Origin: an uncultured Lachnospiraceae bacterium
Lineage (GTDB): Bacteria; Bacillota; Clostridia; Lachnospirales; Lachnospiraceae
DNA length: 58,957 nucleotides
Assembly: GCA_905203555.1 (NCBI GenBank)
Contig: CAJKWK010000010.1
Coordinates: 1 to 58,957 of the forward strand
Direction of reading: 5' to 3'
The position numbers were made by a program, and so were the translations under genes. Of this stretch, positions 1-11,300 are shown piece by piece. The notes beneath the pieces are model-generated. The model searched no databases and was not told the origin of the DNA. It saw only the letters and a list, made by a program, of their open reading frames with translations. Every line of letters starts with the position of its first letter. The stretch's first letter is position 1.

Positions 1-1383
1 CTTCATATTGAGGACTACCTGCGAGAGATACCTGCGGAACAGGGAAGGGAAACAGGAGAGTACGCCCATGAAAGGATTACCGGGAACCCCGACACCAACA
101 CGGACTTTCGGACGGACAACCTGCTAGATACGATTCTTAGAAGCGACAATCTAAATGCCGCCTATAAGAAGGTCAAAACGAACAAAGGCGCTGGTGGGAT
201 TGACGGAATGCAGGCGGATGAACTTCTACCCTGCCTGAGAGAACACCAGTCCGAATTGGTCGAGCAGGTGAGGGAAGGCAAATACAAGCCAAACCCAGTC
301 CGAAGGGTAGAAATACCCAAAGAGGAGAAAGGAAAAACAAGGAAACTGGGGATACCCACAGTGGTAGACAGGGTAATCCAACAGGCAATCGCACAGGAAC
401 TGACGCCCTTATATGAAGAACAGTTCTCTGACAACAGCATCGGATTCCGTCCCGGCAGAGGGGCGCATGACGCACTGGAAAGATGTAGGAAATATATCAA
501 CGAAGGATATGTCTACGTGGTCAGCATGGATTTACAATCCTACTTTGACACGGTGAACCACAGCAAGCTGATAGAGGTGCTGTCGAGGACGGTGAAGGAC
601 GGGAGGGTAATCTCGCTGATACACAAGTACCTGAAAGCCGGAGTAATGGAGGACGGAGGATTTCACGCAACGACCGAGGGCGTGCCGCAGGGAGGCCCGC
701 TAAGTCCCTTATGTGGAAATGTCATGCTGAATGAGTTGGACAAGGAACTGGAGCGCAGGGGACACAAGTATGTGAGGTATGCGGATGACTGCCTGATTCT
801 GTGCAAAAGCAGGAAAAGCGCAGAGAGGACGATGGAAAACATTGTGCCATTCATCACAGGAAAACTGTTTCTGAAAGTCAATCTTCAGAAAACGACAGTG
901 AGCCACGTCAGCAAGATAAAATACCTGGGCTACGGCTTTTACCGGCATAAAGGGAAATGCCGCATGAGGATACACCCGAAGTCGGTGGCAAAAATGAAGA
1001 ACCGGATACGGGAGCTGACAACCAGAGGGAACAAATGGAGCAATCAGGAGAGGGAAGAAAAACTCCGAAGCTATGCAAGGGGATGGATTAACTATTATCG
1101 ATATGCAGACATGAAAAGCCTGATGGAACAGACGGATGAGTGGCTGCGCCACAGAATCCGAGCGGTGTACTGGAAACAATGGAAGAAGGTACGCACAAGA
1201 TATAAAATGTTGCGGGCGTTACATTTACCAGAGTGGAAGGTGCATGAGATGGCGAACTGCCGAAAGGGAGTGTGGAGAGCGGCGGGAATGCTCAACTCGG
1301 CACTCACCAAAAGAATCATAGTGGACAGACTTGGTTATCCCGATATGACTGCCCACTATCTGAAAGTCCGAGTAAACTATTGA
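1..1383 (+). CDS. ltrA: Group II intron reverse transcriptase/maturase, 5' end outside window
   Basis: The reading frame is open from base 1, so the N-terminus lies outside the window; about 460 residues are visible. Reverse transcriptase motifs appear in order: a KTNKGAGGIDG block, IPTVVDRVIQQAI, GFRPGRGAHDAL, an MDLQSYFDTV active-site block, EGVPQGGPLSPL, and the catalytic YADD in VRYADDCLIL. The thumb/maturase X region follows (RSYARGWINYY). No HNH endonuclease domain follows the X domain. In this family the protein reverse transcribes the intron and helps it fold and splice. The ORF stops at the first bases of intron domain V, as expected for an ORF inside domain IV. It is one of only two plus-strand genes in the window and its codon use is more GC-rich than the neighbouring genes, consistent with recent arrival. 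Confidence 0.95.
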   Translation, partial: LHIEDYLREIPAEQGRETGEYAHERITGNPDTNTDFRTDNLLDTILRSDNLNAAYKKVKTNKGAGGIDGMQADELLPCLREHQSELVEQVREGKYKPNPVRRVEIPKEEKGKTRKLGIPTVVDRVIQQAIAQELTPLYEEQFSDNSIGFRPGRGAHDALERCRKYINEGYVYVVSMDLQSYFDTVNHSKLIEVLSRTVKDGRVISLIHKYLKAGVMEDGGFHATTEGVPQGGPLSPLCGNVMLNELDKELERRGHKYVRYADDCLILCKSRKSAERTMENIVPFITGKLFLKVNLQKTTVSHVSKIKYLGYGFYRHKGKCRMRIHPKSVAKMKNRIRELTTRGNKWSNQEREEKLRSYARGWINYYRYADMKSLMEQTDEWLRHRIRAVYWKQWKKVRTRYKMLRALHLPEWKVHEMANCRKGVWRAAGMLNSALTKRIIVDRLGYPDMTAHYLKVRVNY

Positions 1384-1449
1384 ACCGCGTAGTACCGAAC
1401 GGTACGCTACGTGGTGTGGAAGGGGAGGTTAAAATCTCCCCTATCCGAT
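1382..1449 (+). ncRNA. Group II intron domains V and VI, 3' intron boundary
   Basis: Right after the maturase stop, ACCGCGTAGTACC, GAAC and GGTACGCTACGTGGT fold as a domain V hairpin with a four-base loop and a two-base GC bulge on the 3' arm. A second hairpin (GGGGAG...CTCCCC, 1422-1441) fits domain VI. The intron probably ends at CTATCCGAT, with the junction near 1449. The intron is antisense to the surface-protein gene that ends at 1475. Its 5' part is outside the window. Confidence 0.85.
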
Positions 1450-1474
1450 TCTTATCCATGGGGACAACGACCAC

Positions 1475-4400
1475 TTACTGCTGCGGACGGATATCCTTTG
1501 TGATAACCTGTCCATTCTCAGTCCACTGTCCCTTATCATTTACCATATAGCCATCAGGAGTCTTCTCATTTTTATAAAGACGTCCGCGGCGTCCATCAGA
1601 CTGTTCCTGGAAGTAATAACATTCAGCAAATCCATCGCCGTTGTCATCAATCCAGTTCCAACCAGTGTACATATGGCCGTAAGTATTATCATGTACATTA
1701 TGCAGATAGAATGTGTCGCCATTCTTATCGGTATACCAGCCGACTGTCATAACTGAATCCGTTCCAAAGTGGAACCAGTCATACATAGGCTGTCCCTGCT
1801 TCGGATCTGCATATGGATTCTGTACTGCAGCCCATTCATCTGTAAAGGTGCGTCCGTTTGTGTAGAACCACTGTTCAGCGGCATTCTTGGTCCATGTACC
1901 ACCCTTAATGACATAGCTTGGCAGGTTAGTTGCGGTATGTGAAGTAGAGCCTCCAGGTGTTACGCCACTGGAAGAGCTTCCGCCGCCTCCGCCGCCACCA
2001 GAATGGCTTCCGCCACCACCTCCGCCTCCACCACTGGAGCTATAGGTGTTATCAATATACTTGATATTCAGCTTCACATTACACTGATCTGCCATGCGTC
2101 CATCTTCGGAAGCGGCTGTCACTACAATGCCTACCGAGGAAATATACCGCTGTCCATCCAGATCCACAAATTTGTGTTTAAGCGCCTCCTGGATAAATCC
2201 ATGCGCATTTTTGGAAAATTCTGCGCCCTGCGCCTGCACAAGATTACCATTTGCATCTTTTACCATTGGTAATACCAAAGACAGTTTTCCATCCTGTTCT
2301 ACCTTTAAGAGGTTGTTGTCACCAGAAGAATAAACTACCTTCTTTTCGTCTGGATTTGCGGAATTTAATACTGCCGAAACATTTCCTGTCGTCGCACCGG
2401 TAACGGTATAATTAGGATTGGAACGATTTCCACTTGCAGTGATTACGACATCCATGGTTTTAGCGTTTTCAGCCATCTCCACATTTTCGTAATTGAAGTT
2501 TACGGTTACATTCGTGCTGTCCTTAATGGTTTTTGTATCATTGGTAACATTGACTGCTACCTTTTTCTGACCAGAGAATCGGTGCTGCGCAATGATTTCT
2601 TGCTGCCAGTCCGCATTAATCACCGGCTGGATATTTCCAGCTTCATCAACTGTTACGATACCGGAATCTTCGGATGCCCAGTACGGATTATTGTTCAGTC
2701 CCGGAGCCACGAAAATCTTTGCGTTCAGTTTACGAAGATCGTTCCCGCTCCATTTTGCAGACGGATTGTTGGTTCTGGAAGTCTGGGTCAGTACCAGGTT
2801 ATATACTTCTTCATTCTTATCCACAATCGCCTTGTCATAACGGAAATTTACGGTAAAGGTACAGGTATCTGCGGTTGCACCGGTTGTCGGATGCTTCGCA
2901 GTAACAGTAACAGTCTTTGTGCCGCTGTGTGTATCCTCATCATAGGCCTGAGCATTGTCAATGATTTCCTTAATCCAGGTATCTTTATTAACAAATACTC
3001 GTCCATCCTGATCTACGGTTACGATGGATGGATCAGAAGATTCCCAAACAGGAGTCACATTCTGTCCGCTCTCGTCGGAAATATTTGCTTTTAACTGGAT
3101 ATATTCATCACCGCTCCAATGTGACTTTTCACTGTTAGTCCTGGAATCGTGAGTGTAAACCACATCAAAGGTTTCTTCATGAGAATTCAATACTGCTTTA
3201 TCGTAACGGAAGTTGATTGTTACTTTGTAGCTGTCGGATGTTGTCTTTCCATCGACTTCTTTCTTAGCGGTTACAACTCCACTCACGGAACCTTTTGTCT
3301 GGCCTGCAGAAATTAAATCCTCCCAGTTTCCTTTAATCGGAACCAAATAACCGTTTGCATCTACTCTGCAGTAATCCTTAATATCTCCACTCAGCTCGTA
3401 TGTTGCATCATTTGCTTTCACACCCTGGCTAGAATACGTTGTATTGTCCAGTTTTACAATACCATAGGACCATTTTCTGGTTCCTGGATTATTAACACTG
3501 TAATTACCTTGCGTTGCAACGACGCTCATGGTAATCTGACGATCTTTCACCTGTGCTTTGTCAACATCATAAGTATCTTCCGGTGTAGCGGCCACAATTA
3601 CATCTGGAGATGCTTCATAGCCTTCTGGCAGTTCACTGATTGTATTTGCGGTCATATCTGTACCATCATAACGGAAGTTTACTGCCACTGGAATTTCAGT
3701 TACGGATGTTCCGCTGTTCGTCTTAGCCTTGACTACTACCTGCTCGCTGCCGGTATTGCCGTTCTTGCGGTTGTTAATAATGTCCTGAATCCACTGTGCG
3801 CCAGTATTGACTGTGACATACTTATCGGTTGTAATGGATCTGGCAAGAGAATCACGCAGCCGGATAACATCCTGATTACCTTCCACGGTGAAGACAGGAG
3901 CTTCTGCTGTGCCGGTGCTGGTAGCACTGATCTGCTGTGCATCCGTTCCGCCCCAGGTTTCCTTCATCTGGATATCCGTACCCGCAAGACTGTTCGCTAC
4001 ATCTTTTGTAAGCACAACATCAAATTTTACTGTATCTTCGGTTCCTGGAGACATGGTTTCAGCCTTAAAGCTGATGCTGATATCTTTGTAATCTTCCAGC
4101 TTTCCGTTTTCCGTCTTAGCGACTACGCGTACTTTTACAGTAGTTCCGTCCAGTTTGTTTTCGCGAATCAGACTCTGTACCCACGGGGAATATCCAAGCT
4201 CTGTTGACTCTGTACTGCCATTAAAACCTCGGATCGTGATCTGTCCTGTTTTGGAATCAATATGCAGGATGTCGTTCACATTCAGATCTGGGAAGTCCGG
4301 ATGGTTTCCAAGGGACCAAATAACACCGTTTTTATACGGTTCATAAATGGAATTATCGTATACAGGGCTGACAGTTGCACTTACTTTATCTCCAACACCA

Positions 4401-7400
4401 TTCTCCAGCTTTGTAGTGGAAGCATCATCCATAGTAATGGTTCTTGCGGTAATTTCGGACTGATGATTACCTGAGAATTTATACAGAATATTGTAGTTAT
4501 GGATGTTACCCTTATCATTGATTTCAATGTTGGTCGGCTGGATTTCCGTCTGGTCATCTGTATGGAAGTTAACGGTAACCTTACAGGTGTCGGTTGCATT
4601 GCCGTTTACCTGATCTTCTGCTGTTACCTTAATATACTTGGTGTAGGAATATCCGGTATCCGGAACCTTTAACATCTGATTTGTGTAATTCAGGTTCTGA
4701 TCATCTACCCAGCCTTTGATGGTTGCATTAGTGCATTCCGTATCTGTCATGCCATCCAAATTAACGGTTGCATTGCGATACGCATGATCACCGGATCCCG
4801 TCTGTTTTACGGAAATGGTGCCGTCTCCAATCGTATCATGATCTGCCGGCACATCAACTGGGCGGTCGCTCTGTAGGTTTCCGTTATCTTTGGATACATA
4901 CCAATGTACTTTGTCATTGGAGAAATAATCCGGCTCAAATGCTGCTGTTAAGCTGGCACCTGTGGTTCCTTTATCTCCGCCTTTTACTGTGTATTTTACA
5001 GTCGGATTGGTACGGTCACCGGTCAGCGTGCGTACAACATCATAAGTAATCTCATTACGATCCAGGGAAGCTCTCTTTACCGCTACGCTGGTTCCATCCT
5101 TAATATGCAGGCGAACGGTAATATCCGTATAACCAATCGGAGGATTGTCTTTATCTTCGGAATCCTCGATTGTTGCCTTTGCAGAAATCATAGAATGGAA
5201 ATATTTTGGCGAAACAGAAGTCAGACTGTCCTTATATCCTCCCTGCTTTTGGCGTTCCTCCTCGGATTTGATATACTGCATCAATGCATTGTCACTATCC
5301 TTAGAAACATCCAGTAAGAAAGAAGCTTTCTGCCCTGCTAACAAATCGCCGGAAACTGTCAGATCTTTGACGATATTATTCTGTTCATCCTGTACGGCCC
5401 ACTGCAGATTAAATTTCTGATTATCCACGCCGTTAACCTTGGAACCTAATGGGAATGGAACCTTGGTCTCTGTCTCCACGCCTTTATCATTTACGGTCAT
5501 GATGAGAACATCTTTCCACTGTTTATTATTGATATCAGTGATGATATTGGCGCCGGAATCCTGTGATGGATCGCCGTCGTAAGCTGTTACCTTATAGGTA
5601 ATGGTCGGATTCTCGCGATCGCCGGTACGTTCTTGCACTACATCAAACACAATTCTGGAAGGATCGATTTCAATTCCCTGGGAAACACTCTTGTATTTTG
5701 CGCCTAGCGTCACATCAGACTCTGGCATGGTAAAATAAAATCCGTTTCCGTTGGTCAGGCCTTCCGTAATGGTGTCTTCTGAGAATACATTGAACAGATC
5801 CCGCTCATAATAGGTGTAATACGGATTCTGTCCTTTTTCGTTATCCATCTGGAAATATACATTTCCATCTTTAAGCGGTTTAAAACTTACATAAACCACA
5901 TCGCCTGGAGCATAAGCACCCAGATCATCCGCTGTTACAATGGGCTTATGGGTTCCGTCAATGTGAGCCGTGATTTCTGCCGCTTTCTTTCCTTCTACCA
6001 TTGGGGTTTCAATAGTCAGAAGATAACCGCGAGTCGGGTATCCACTGTGGTTGGAAGTAAAATGATTGATGGTATCAATGTTTTGTGCATCGTTATCATT
6101 CCGAATCGCCTTAATTCCGTTTTCCAGTTCTTTATAGAAGTAATCGTCAGAATGTTCTGCATTGTTTCCGGAAATCAGTGAAAATCTGGTATCGCTTGTA
6201 TGCCAATATCCAATATGAGCATCTGTATCAAAGACACCATCATCTTCAATTCTGGAACCACAGATACCAGTATCTGCTTTTTCCTTACTGTCTGTAAACA
6301 GATAACCGATGTTAGCTCCTTCTCCGTATACAAACTGTCCGCCTCGCACTCTTGTGCCGATAAACGCAGCAGAGTAATGATTGGTGGAGTTTGGCGTATT
6401 GGCATCCCCGGAAAATCTTGCTACTTTCACATTACCTCCACCGAAAGCGCCTAAAATTCCGCCGATAGCAAAATCATTACTGGATCCAATCTCTCCCTGT
6501 TTTACTTCACTATTATAAAGATCGGAATCTAAAATAGCACCTGCAATACCACCAACATACGCATTATTGCCATATACATGTCCGGCTGTCCCTGTATATG
6601 TAGTCACAATGGTATCAATAACAGACGTATTTTCAGCAAGACCAACGATACCGCCTACACAAGCATGTCCATCCAGAAATTCATCCATTCCAACTTCTTC
6701 AACGGTGTAAGCTGCAACACCATCTGCTACGCAGTCTTCGATTACTGTGGTGCGAGCGTTGCTACTTCCTGTATTATCGTCGTGTGCATAACCAATCAGG
6801 CCGCCAACATATCCGTGGCCTTTTACGCGTCCTTTGACTGTACATTCCTTGATAGTTGCTCTCTGTACATCACCAGCCAGGATGCCAACATAGTTGTTTC
6901 CTACCAAAGTATTTCCTTTGGTGTCAATATTTAAGCCTGTTACAGTTGCTCCATCGCCAAGGACACCGAAAAAGCCAACTGCTGCCTGTTTGGAAATTTT
7001 TTCTGCTAAATCTGCATCAACGCCAAACTGAGAATTTGCTTTGATACCAAGATTGATAATGTCAACGCCTTCTTCTGCCGCCATGTGGCCACGGAAAGCG
7101 GTAGTAGCTCCGCCGTCATTGCTCGGGAAACCAATCGGAATCCAGCAGCCCTGTAAATCATAGGATCCTGATTCAATTTTATAATAGGTGTCTTCGTTCT
7201 TCGTAGATCCCGGATTAGCAATCTCCACTGCTACAGCACGCAAATCCTGTACGGAATTGATAACGTATGGGTGTTCCTTTGTACCGGCTCCGTCCTGGAA
7301 TACATCACTGTTCTGTCCATAGGTTGCTGGCCACAGATCTCCGATTGCAGAAAGCATCATGATATTGCCTTCTCTCATGGCATTGTATACCAATAAGAAC

Positions 7401-8041
7401 TGCATTACATCTTCCGCCTCAGAGTTTTTGATCCATTGCAGCAAGATATCATCATTATATCCGTTGATATTGCCATCCTCATCCATAGATACAGCAAATT
7501 CCATAAACCATTTCATGAAAGCAGAGTCCGACTCTGTACTAAATGCCGGATAATCATCATCCATAACATCTTCTGTGATTGTTTCATGCCATTCCTGAAT
7601 CTTTTCAAGCAGCTGTTCCTGCTCGGTATCTGAAAGGTTTGTTCGATCAACATCTTCACCACAAATTTCCATTAGTAATTCGTCGAACCAATCCCAAAAT
7701 TCAGAAGTTCCAAACTCTGGATACTCTTCCTGCTGTGGTACGGATGGAGTTGCGTCCAAATCATCGTTAGATGTTTCATCATCAATGACCTCATCGTTCA
7801 CTACTTCATCATCGATGATTCCATCTTCAATTTCTTCATCTGGCAGACTCTGTTCCTGATCTTCCTGATCCATTTCAGGCGTAGACGGAGTCGCTTTGTT
7901 TGTAGTTTTCACATCTTCTGCAGTCGTCTTTTCCAGTTCTTCCGCAAAAACAGGAATTGCTGGTGCTACCGATGGTGCAACCATGGATGCGCTCAGTGCT
8001 GCAATTGCGGCACGATTCAGTACCTTTCTGTTCTTTTTCAT
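1475..8041 (-). CDS. Giant secreted protein: GLUG region, bacterial Ig-like repeats and C-terminal choline-binding-type repeats (2188 aa)
   Basis: The N-terminal signal peptide (MKKNRKVLNR..., cleavage near VFAEE) is followed by an acidic Asp/Glu/Thr stretch. A region with GLUG-like motifs comes next (YVGGLIGYA, CVGGIVGLA, YVGGIAGAI), suggesting a beta-solenoid. A long series of Ig-like repeats of about 100-120 residues fills the middle; recurring features are a WSG/WESSD stretch, IVTVD followed by a Gly, a TW..EII element and a closing VNFRYDKA. A Gly/Ser-rich linker then leads to aromatic choline/glucan-binding-type repeats (GGTWTKNAAEQWFY, YTGWNWIDDNGDG). Such repeats normally attach proteins non-covalently to wall polymers. 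Inferred role: cell-surface adhesin or shield. The start has AAAGGAG upstream. Two CATAATTA motifs precede the gene. A group II intron lies antisense about 25 bases beyond its stop. Confidence 0.9.
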   Translation of the reverse strand: MKKNRKVLNRAAIAALSASMVAPSVAPAIPVFAEELEKTTAEDVKTTNKATPSTPEMDQEDQEQSLPDEEIEDGIIDDEVVNDEVIDDETSNDDLDATPSVPQQEEYPEFGTSEFWDWFDELLMEICGEDVDRTNLSDTEQEQLLEKIQEWHETITEDVMDDDYPAFSTESDSAFMKWFMEFAVSMDEDGNINGYNDDILLQWIKNSEAEDVMQFLLVYNAMREGNIMMLSAIGDLWPATYGQNSDVFQDGAGTKEHPYVINSVQDLRAVAVEIANPGSTKNEDTYYKIESGSYDLQGCWIPIGFPSNDGGATTAFRGHMAAEEGVDIINLGIKANSQFGVDADLAEKISKQAAVGFFGVLGDGATVTGLNIDTKGNTLVGNNYVGILAGDVQRATIKECTVKGRVKGHGYVGGLIGYAHDDNTGSSNARTTVIEDCVADGVAAYTVEEVGMDEFLDGHACVGGIVGLAENTSVIDTIVTTYTGTAGHVYGNNAYVGGIAGAILDSDLYNSEVKQGEIGSSNDFAIGGILGAFGGGNVKVARFSGDANTPNSTNHYSAAFIGTRVRGGQFVYGEGANIGYLFTDSKEKADTGICGSRIEDDGVFDTDAHIGYWHTSDTRFSLISGNNAEHSDDYFYKELENGIKAIRNDNDAQNIDTINHFTSNHSGYPTRGYLLTIETPMVEGKKAAEITAHIDGTHKPIVTADDLGAYAPGDVVYVSFKPLKDGNVYFQMDNEKGQNPYYTYYERDLFNVFSEDTITEGLTNGNGFYFTMPESDVTLGAKYKSVSQGIEIDPSRIVFDVVQERTGDRENPTITYKVTAYDGDPSQDSGANIITDINNKQWKDVLIMTVNDKGVETETKVPFPLGSKVNGVDNQKFNLQWAVQDEQNNIVKDLTVSGDLLAGQKASFLLDVSKDSDNALMQYIKSEEERQKQGGYKDSLTSVSPKYFHSMISAKATIEDSEDKDNPPIGYTDITVRLHIKDGTSVAVKRASLDRNEITYDVVRTLTGDRTNPTVKYTVKGGDKGTTGASLTAAFEPDYFSNDKVHWYVSKDNGNLQSDRPVDVPADHDTIGDGTISVKQTGSGDHAYRNATVNLDGMTDTECTNATIKGWVDDQNLNYTNQMLKVPDTGYSYTKYIKVTAEDQVNGNATDTCKVTVNFHTDDQTEIQPTNIEINDKGNIHNYNILYKFSGNHQSEITARTITMDDASTTKLENGVGDKVSATVSPVYDNSIYEPYKNGVIWSLGNHPDFPDLNVNDILHIDSKTGQITIRGFNGSTESTELGYSPWVQSLIRENKLDGTTVKVRVVAKTENGKLEDYKDISISFKAETMSPGTEDTVKFDVVLTKDVANSLAGTDIQMKETWGGTDAQQISATSTGTAEAPVFTVEGNQDVIRLRDSLARSITTDKYVTVNTGAQWIQDIINNRKNGNTGSEQVVVKAKTNSGTSVTEIPVAVNFRYDGTDMTANTISELPEGYEASPDVIVAATPEDTYDVDKAQVKDRQITMSVVATQGNYSVNNPGTRKWSYGIVKLDNTTYSSQGVKANDATYELSGDIKDYCRVDANGYLVPIKGNWEDLISAGQTKGSVSGVVTAKKEVDGKTTSDSYKVTINFRYDKAVLNSHEETFDVVYTHDSRTNSEKSHWSGDEYIQLKANISDESGQNVTPVWESSDPSIVTVDQDGRVFVNKDTWIKEIIDNAQAYDEDTHSGTKTVTVTAKHPTTGATADTCTFTVNFRYDKAIVDKNEEVYNLVLTQTSRTNNPSAKWSGNDLRKLNAKIFVAPGLNNNPYWASEDSGIVTVDEAGNIQPVINADWQQEIIAQHRFSGQKKVAVNVTNDTKTIKDSTNVTVNFNYENVEMAENAKTMDVVITASGNRSNPNYTVTGATTGNVSAVLNSANPDEKKVVYSSGDNNLLKVEQDGKLSLVLPMVKDANGNLVQAQGAEFSKNAHGFIQEALKHKFVDLDGQRYISSVGIVVTAASEDGRMADQCNVKLNIKYIDNTYSSSGGGGGGGGSHSGGGGGGGSSSSGVTPGGSTSHTATNLPSYVIKGGTWTKNAAEQWFYTNGRTFTDEWAAVQNPYADPKQGQPMYDWFHFGTDSVMTVGWYTDKNGDTFYLHNVHDNTYGHMYTGWNWIDDNGDGFAECYYFQEQSDGRRGRLYKNEKTPDGYMVNDKGQWTENGQVITKDIRPQQ

Positions 8042-8126
8042 TTTTTAATGCTCCTTTCTGAAACTGGTAGTGCAGCATTGTAGTTATTTGGTATTCCTTT
8101 TGCAATACCATTATTTTGTGTCGAGT

Positions 8127-8134
8127 TAATTATG
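8127..8134 (-). promoter_or_regulatory. CATAATTA promoter motif for the 2188-aa surface protein
   Basis: CATAATTA on the minus strand, about 85 bases before the start codon at 8041, preceded by CTTTC and an A-rich tract. One of 17 such sites; read as a -10 element. Confidence 0.6.
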
Positions 8135-8185
8135 GAAAGAATTTTTGAAAAATAAGTTTCCGATATTACAAAACACTATATGACA

Positions 8186-8217
8186 AAAGTCATGAGAGTG
8201 CGGTGGTTAATTTTCAA
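8186..8217. repeat. Copy 1 of a 32-bp dispersed intergenic repeat
   Basis: Reads AAAGTCATGAGAGTGCGG followed by TGGTTAATTTTCAA on the plus strand. It matches 14409-14440 at 29 of 32 positions. Both copies lie just past the terminator of one gene and ahead of the next surface or sortase gene. Confidence 0.7.
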
Positions 8218-8240
8218 CCCCTTTCCAATTTCTCATGTTT

Positions 8241-8248
8241 TAATTATG
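8241..8248 (-). promoter_or_regulatory. Second CATAATTA motif ahead of the 2188-aa gene
   Basis: CATAATTA on the minus strand, between the terminator at 8272-8308 and the gene start at 8041. It would give a leader of nearly 200 bases that contains the 32-bp repeat and a possible 9-codon ORF (MRNWKGVEN). Confidence 0.5.
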
Positions 8249-8271
8249 GAATCTTTTTTTTTAAAATTGGA

Positions 8272-8308
8272 AAAATGGGAGCCTGCATTCGCAACAGACT
8301 CCCATTTT
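8272..8308 (-). terminator. Rho-independent terminator of the 1582-aa gene
   Basis: AAAATGGGAG pairs with CTCCCATTTT around a loop of about 17 bases, and a T-run follows on the minus strand, 22 bases after the stop at 8330. Confidence 0.8.
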
Positions 8309-8329
8309 GATAATTTCGAATTTCGTTTC

Positions 8330-11300
8330 TTACTCTCCGCCCTGCTCTACGACATACATCGGACGGATACCTGTATTACTTACACTATTGCCTTCTGTCG
8401 CTTTTACGGATTTTGGTTCGATTGCTCCGGTTTTTAAATTCACTGTATAAACCATATCATCAGTACCATACACTGGTGTCCGCAGCCAATAGGAGCTTCT
8501 ATAATTATTTATGATCTCAGATGCATTGTTTTTATCAGAATCATTGAACTTCCAAAGGTAATCCTTCATGGAAAGCGCTTCCTCTAAAGATGGGATGAAG
8601 AGGTTGCTATACATTACCTGTGGTGTCCCACGTTCATATTTAACAAAATCCCGCACATCCATATTCTCATAAGCACCTTTTCTGGATGCTCCCGTATATT
8701 CATTGAGAATCCCGATGTTGGTTTCTACAAGATCTCCTGTTTTTGATTTGTTTTCATCCAGCCATTGGCTAACAACAGAACCTTTATAATTATTGCTTTC
8801 TCCAAAAAACCGCGTGGATTGTGTCTCATCCGGTTCATCGAATCCCATACCTTCGTTTGATGGAATCACTGTATCACATAAAAACAGTGCAAGACTCTTA
8901 TCTGTGTTTGATTTATCCTGGTAATTAGCATTAACACAACGGAATAGATAGAGTTTCCCGCCAATATTCCGCACCTGCATATCCCCCACTTGCCAAACGC
9001 CACTGTGCAGACCTTCTTCCGTTTCAGAACGGTTTAACAACAGTGTTGGATGAATCTCGTAATTGGAAGCGTCCTTTTTGGAAACACGCGTACCATTGGT
9101 CAATGTAACTGCGTCCATATCATTGGATTTGGTTAAATATATTCCTGACGGGAATCGGTATTGGTTGTCAGCTGCTGTCCGATATTTATCATATTCTTCT
9201 TTTGTCAGCATGGAAACCGTATCTCCATCGATTGGCTGTAAACCGGAACTAACGCTTAATCCATCCGCAAAACGGTCATCCAGAAACATACGGACTGATG
9301 ATGAAAGGTAATCAGCTTCAGCAGCTTCCGTATAGGTTCCGTAAATATCAGATCCGATTCCTTCTTTTGATACATATAGCATTTTTCCTGTCCCCTGATA
9401 ATCGGTATCCACGCATACAAAATTGTAAACCTTTTTACCGATTGTTTCATCTTTGGAATCCCAGGTAACAGAAATCGTGTCGCCCAGATTCTGAGAAAGC
9501 CGCTCCTGGCATACATCGCAGAACGAATCATAATTTTCATCGATATGTCCGACAGCTGGATAAAATACGATCTGTTCTTTTCCGCATTTTTCACAACGAA
9601 CTGTCGTTTCTGCAGTGACCAGACAATTTCCGCTTACATTCTCAGTCATCTTCCATTCGTGGATGCAAGTTTCCTGATTCCATTTCCGATAATATCCCAC
9701 TCTGGAAACAGTATAGGATACGCCGTTTAATTCAAAGCGATCCACAATCTCGTTGCTGTATCCAGCCAGATTATTCTGATACATCGTATCACTGACCTCT
9801 GCTCTGGATGTATCGTAATCTCTTCCTATCACATAATATTCATGTCGTTCGCTGTCATGTGTATAGACTGCGAACTCATTTAAAATGCGGTTGAAATCTG
9901 CATTACTGGTCACAATGAACTGTTCTTTTTCATTTTCATATACTTGATGGTAAGAAATATCCCTGCGGTTATTATTCAGTGACAGGTTCTCAAGTACTAC
10001 ATCCTTTGGAGATAGCTCATCAGCTTCCCAGCGGTTTCCTTCTAAGTCATAAAACACATCTGGATAGTAAATACGGAAATCGATCGAGGAGTTTCCTTTT
10101 TTGAAGGCGACTTTTCCTTGATAAGGAGCAAACAGGTCGTTTCCTTCTCCGTCTATCATATGAATCTCATATTCATGGCTTAAATATCCGGAAGAAGTAC
10201 CTCCATCCGGTCTTTCATACTGAGCAATCGCCACTTTTCCATCCTGATCCAGGGTAAAGTCCCCGAGATTTTCATCCGGAATATGCCATCCCGGCATTTC
10301 TTTTGCTTCTATCTGGATGGTACTGTCTTTATGAGCGCTTCCAATTACAAGACCGATATCATTCCATGAATTCTTTTCCCGGTAAGCGATGTAATACTGA
10401 TATGGCGTTGTGCCATAAAACTCGTCTTTCTTTTCCTGAGTCTTATTCTTCCACATTTCCAGTTTTTCTTCTGATGGTTCTCCTGTAACATATTGAATAA
10501 TGATCTGCTTATAAATAGTCCGATCAATATCTTCAATATAAGGAGCTGATTCGACTGCCCGATAAGTAACGCCGTCTTTTTCGATAATCTCTGGATAATC
10601 AAAATAGATCCGATCGCCCTTTACAGAAAAAGCATTAACACTTGGAAGCAGCTGCTTTCCATTACTATCTACAAACAGTGCCAACCAGGAACATCCGTCA
10701 TAACGTCCTGTGTGTTCGTTTTTATCCGGTGTTACGCCACCCATTCTTTTCAGTGTTACTTCAACGATATTATCTCCATCTTTCTGAATGGTGTAGGAAT
10801 TATCTTCCGGATCTGAAAAACCATATTGATAAAAGGTATTCCGGTATGAAATTTTTTCTCCTACTTTGCCAAATCCTGTCGTTACCCCAAGGACACTTCC
10901 TGTGTCTCCAGCGACATAACGGATAGAATACTGACGGGTCATATCTTCTTCCTCTGGAGCATTCTTGATTTTTCTGAAATAAATTGTAAACTCATTCATT
11001 TCTACATCTTTAATTCGGAAAGTTCTTGGACTGTCATCCATTGCTTCGTAAAGATTTCCTGTCTGATCGGTCATCTGTCGGTTAAAATAAATCGGCAACA
11101 GCTCTCCTACAGTCCATGTACCGGAAATATCTCCACTGATGATGTTTTCTTCATTTCCTTTTTCACGGAAGCGGACAGTGAAAGCCGCTTCTTTTTTGAT
11201 ATCCGGTATTTCGGAGATTTTACGGAAATATAATTTGATGACATTATTGGATGGTATTTCTGTAACTGTTCCGCTTTCCGGGATTCCCGCAACCCTCTCA

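Noticed and set aside
2003..7770. Many plus-strand frames of 60-170 codons opposite the surface genes
   Set aside because: They lack ribosome binding sites and follow the reading pattern of the real minus-strand genes.
8330..9000. C-terminal DUF6273-like domain with the nearby reverse transcriptase as a diversity-generating retroelement
   Set aside because: The reverse transcriptase has group II intron layout with domains V and VI, and no template/variable repeat pair was seen near either gene.
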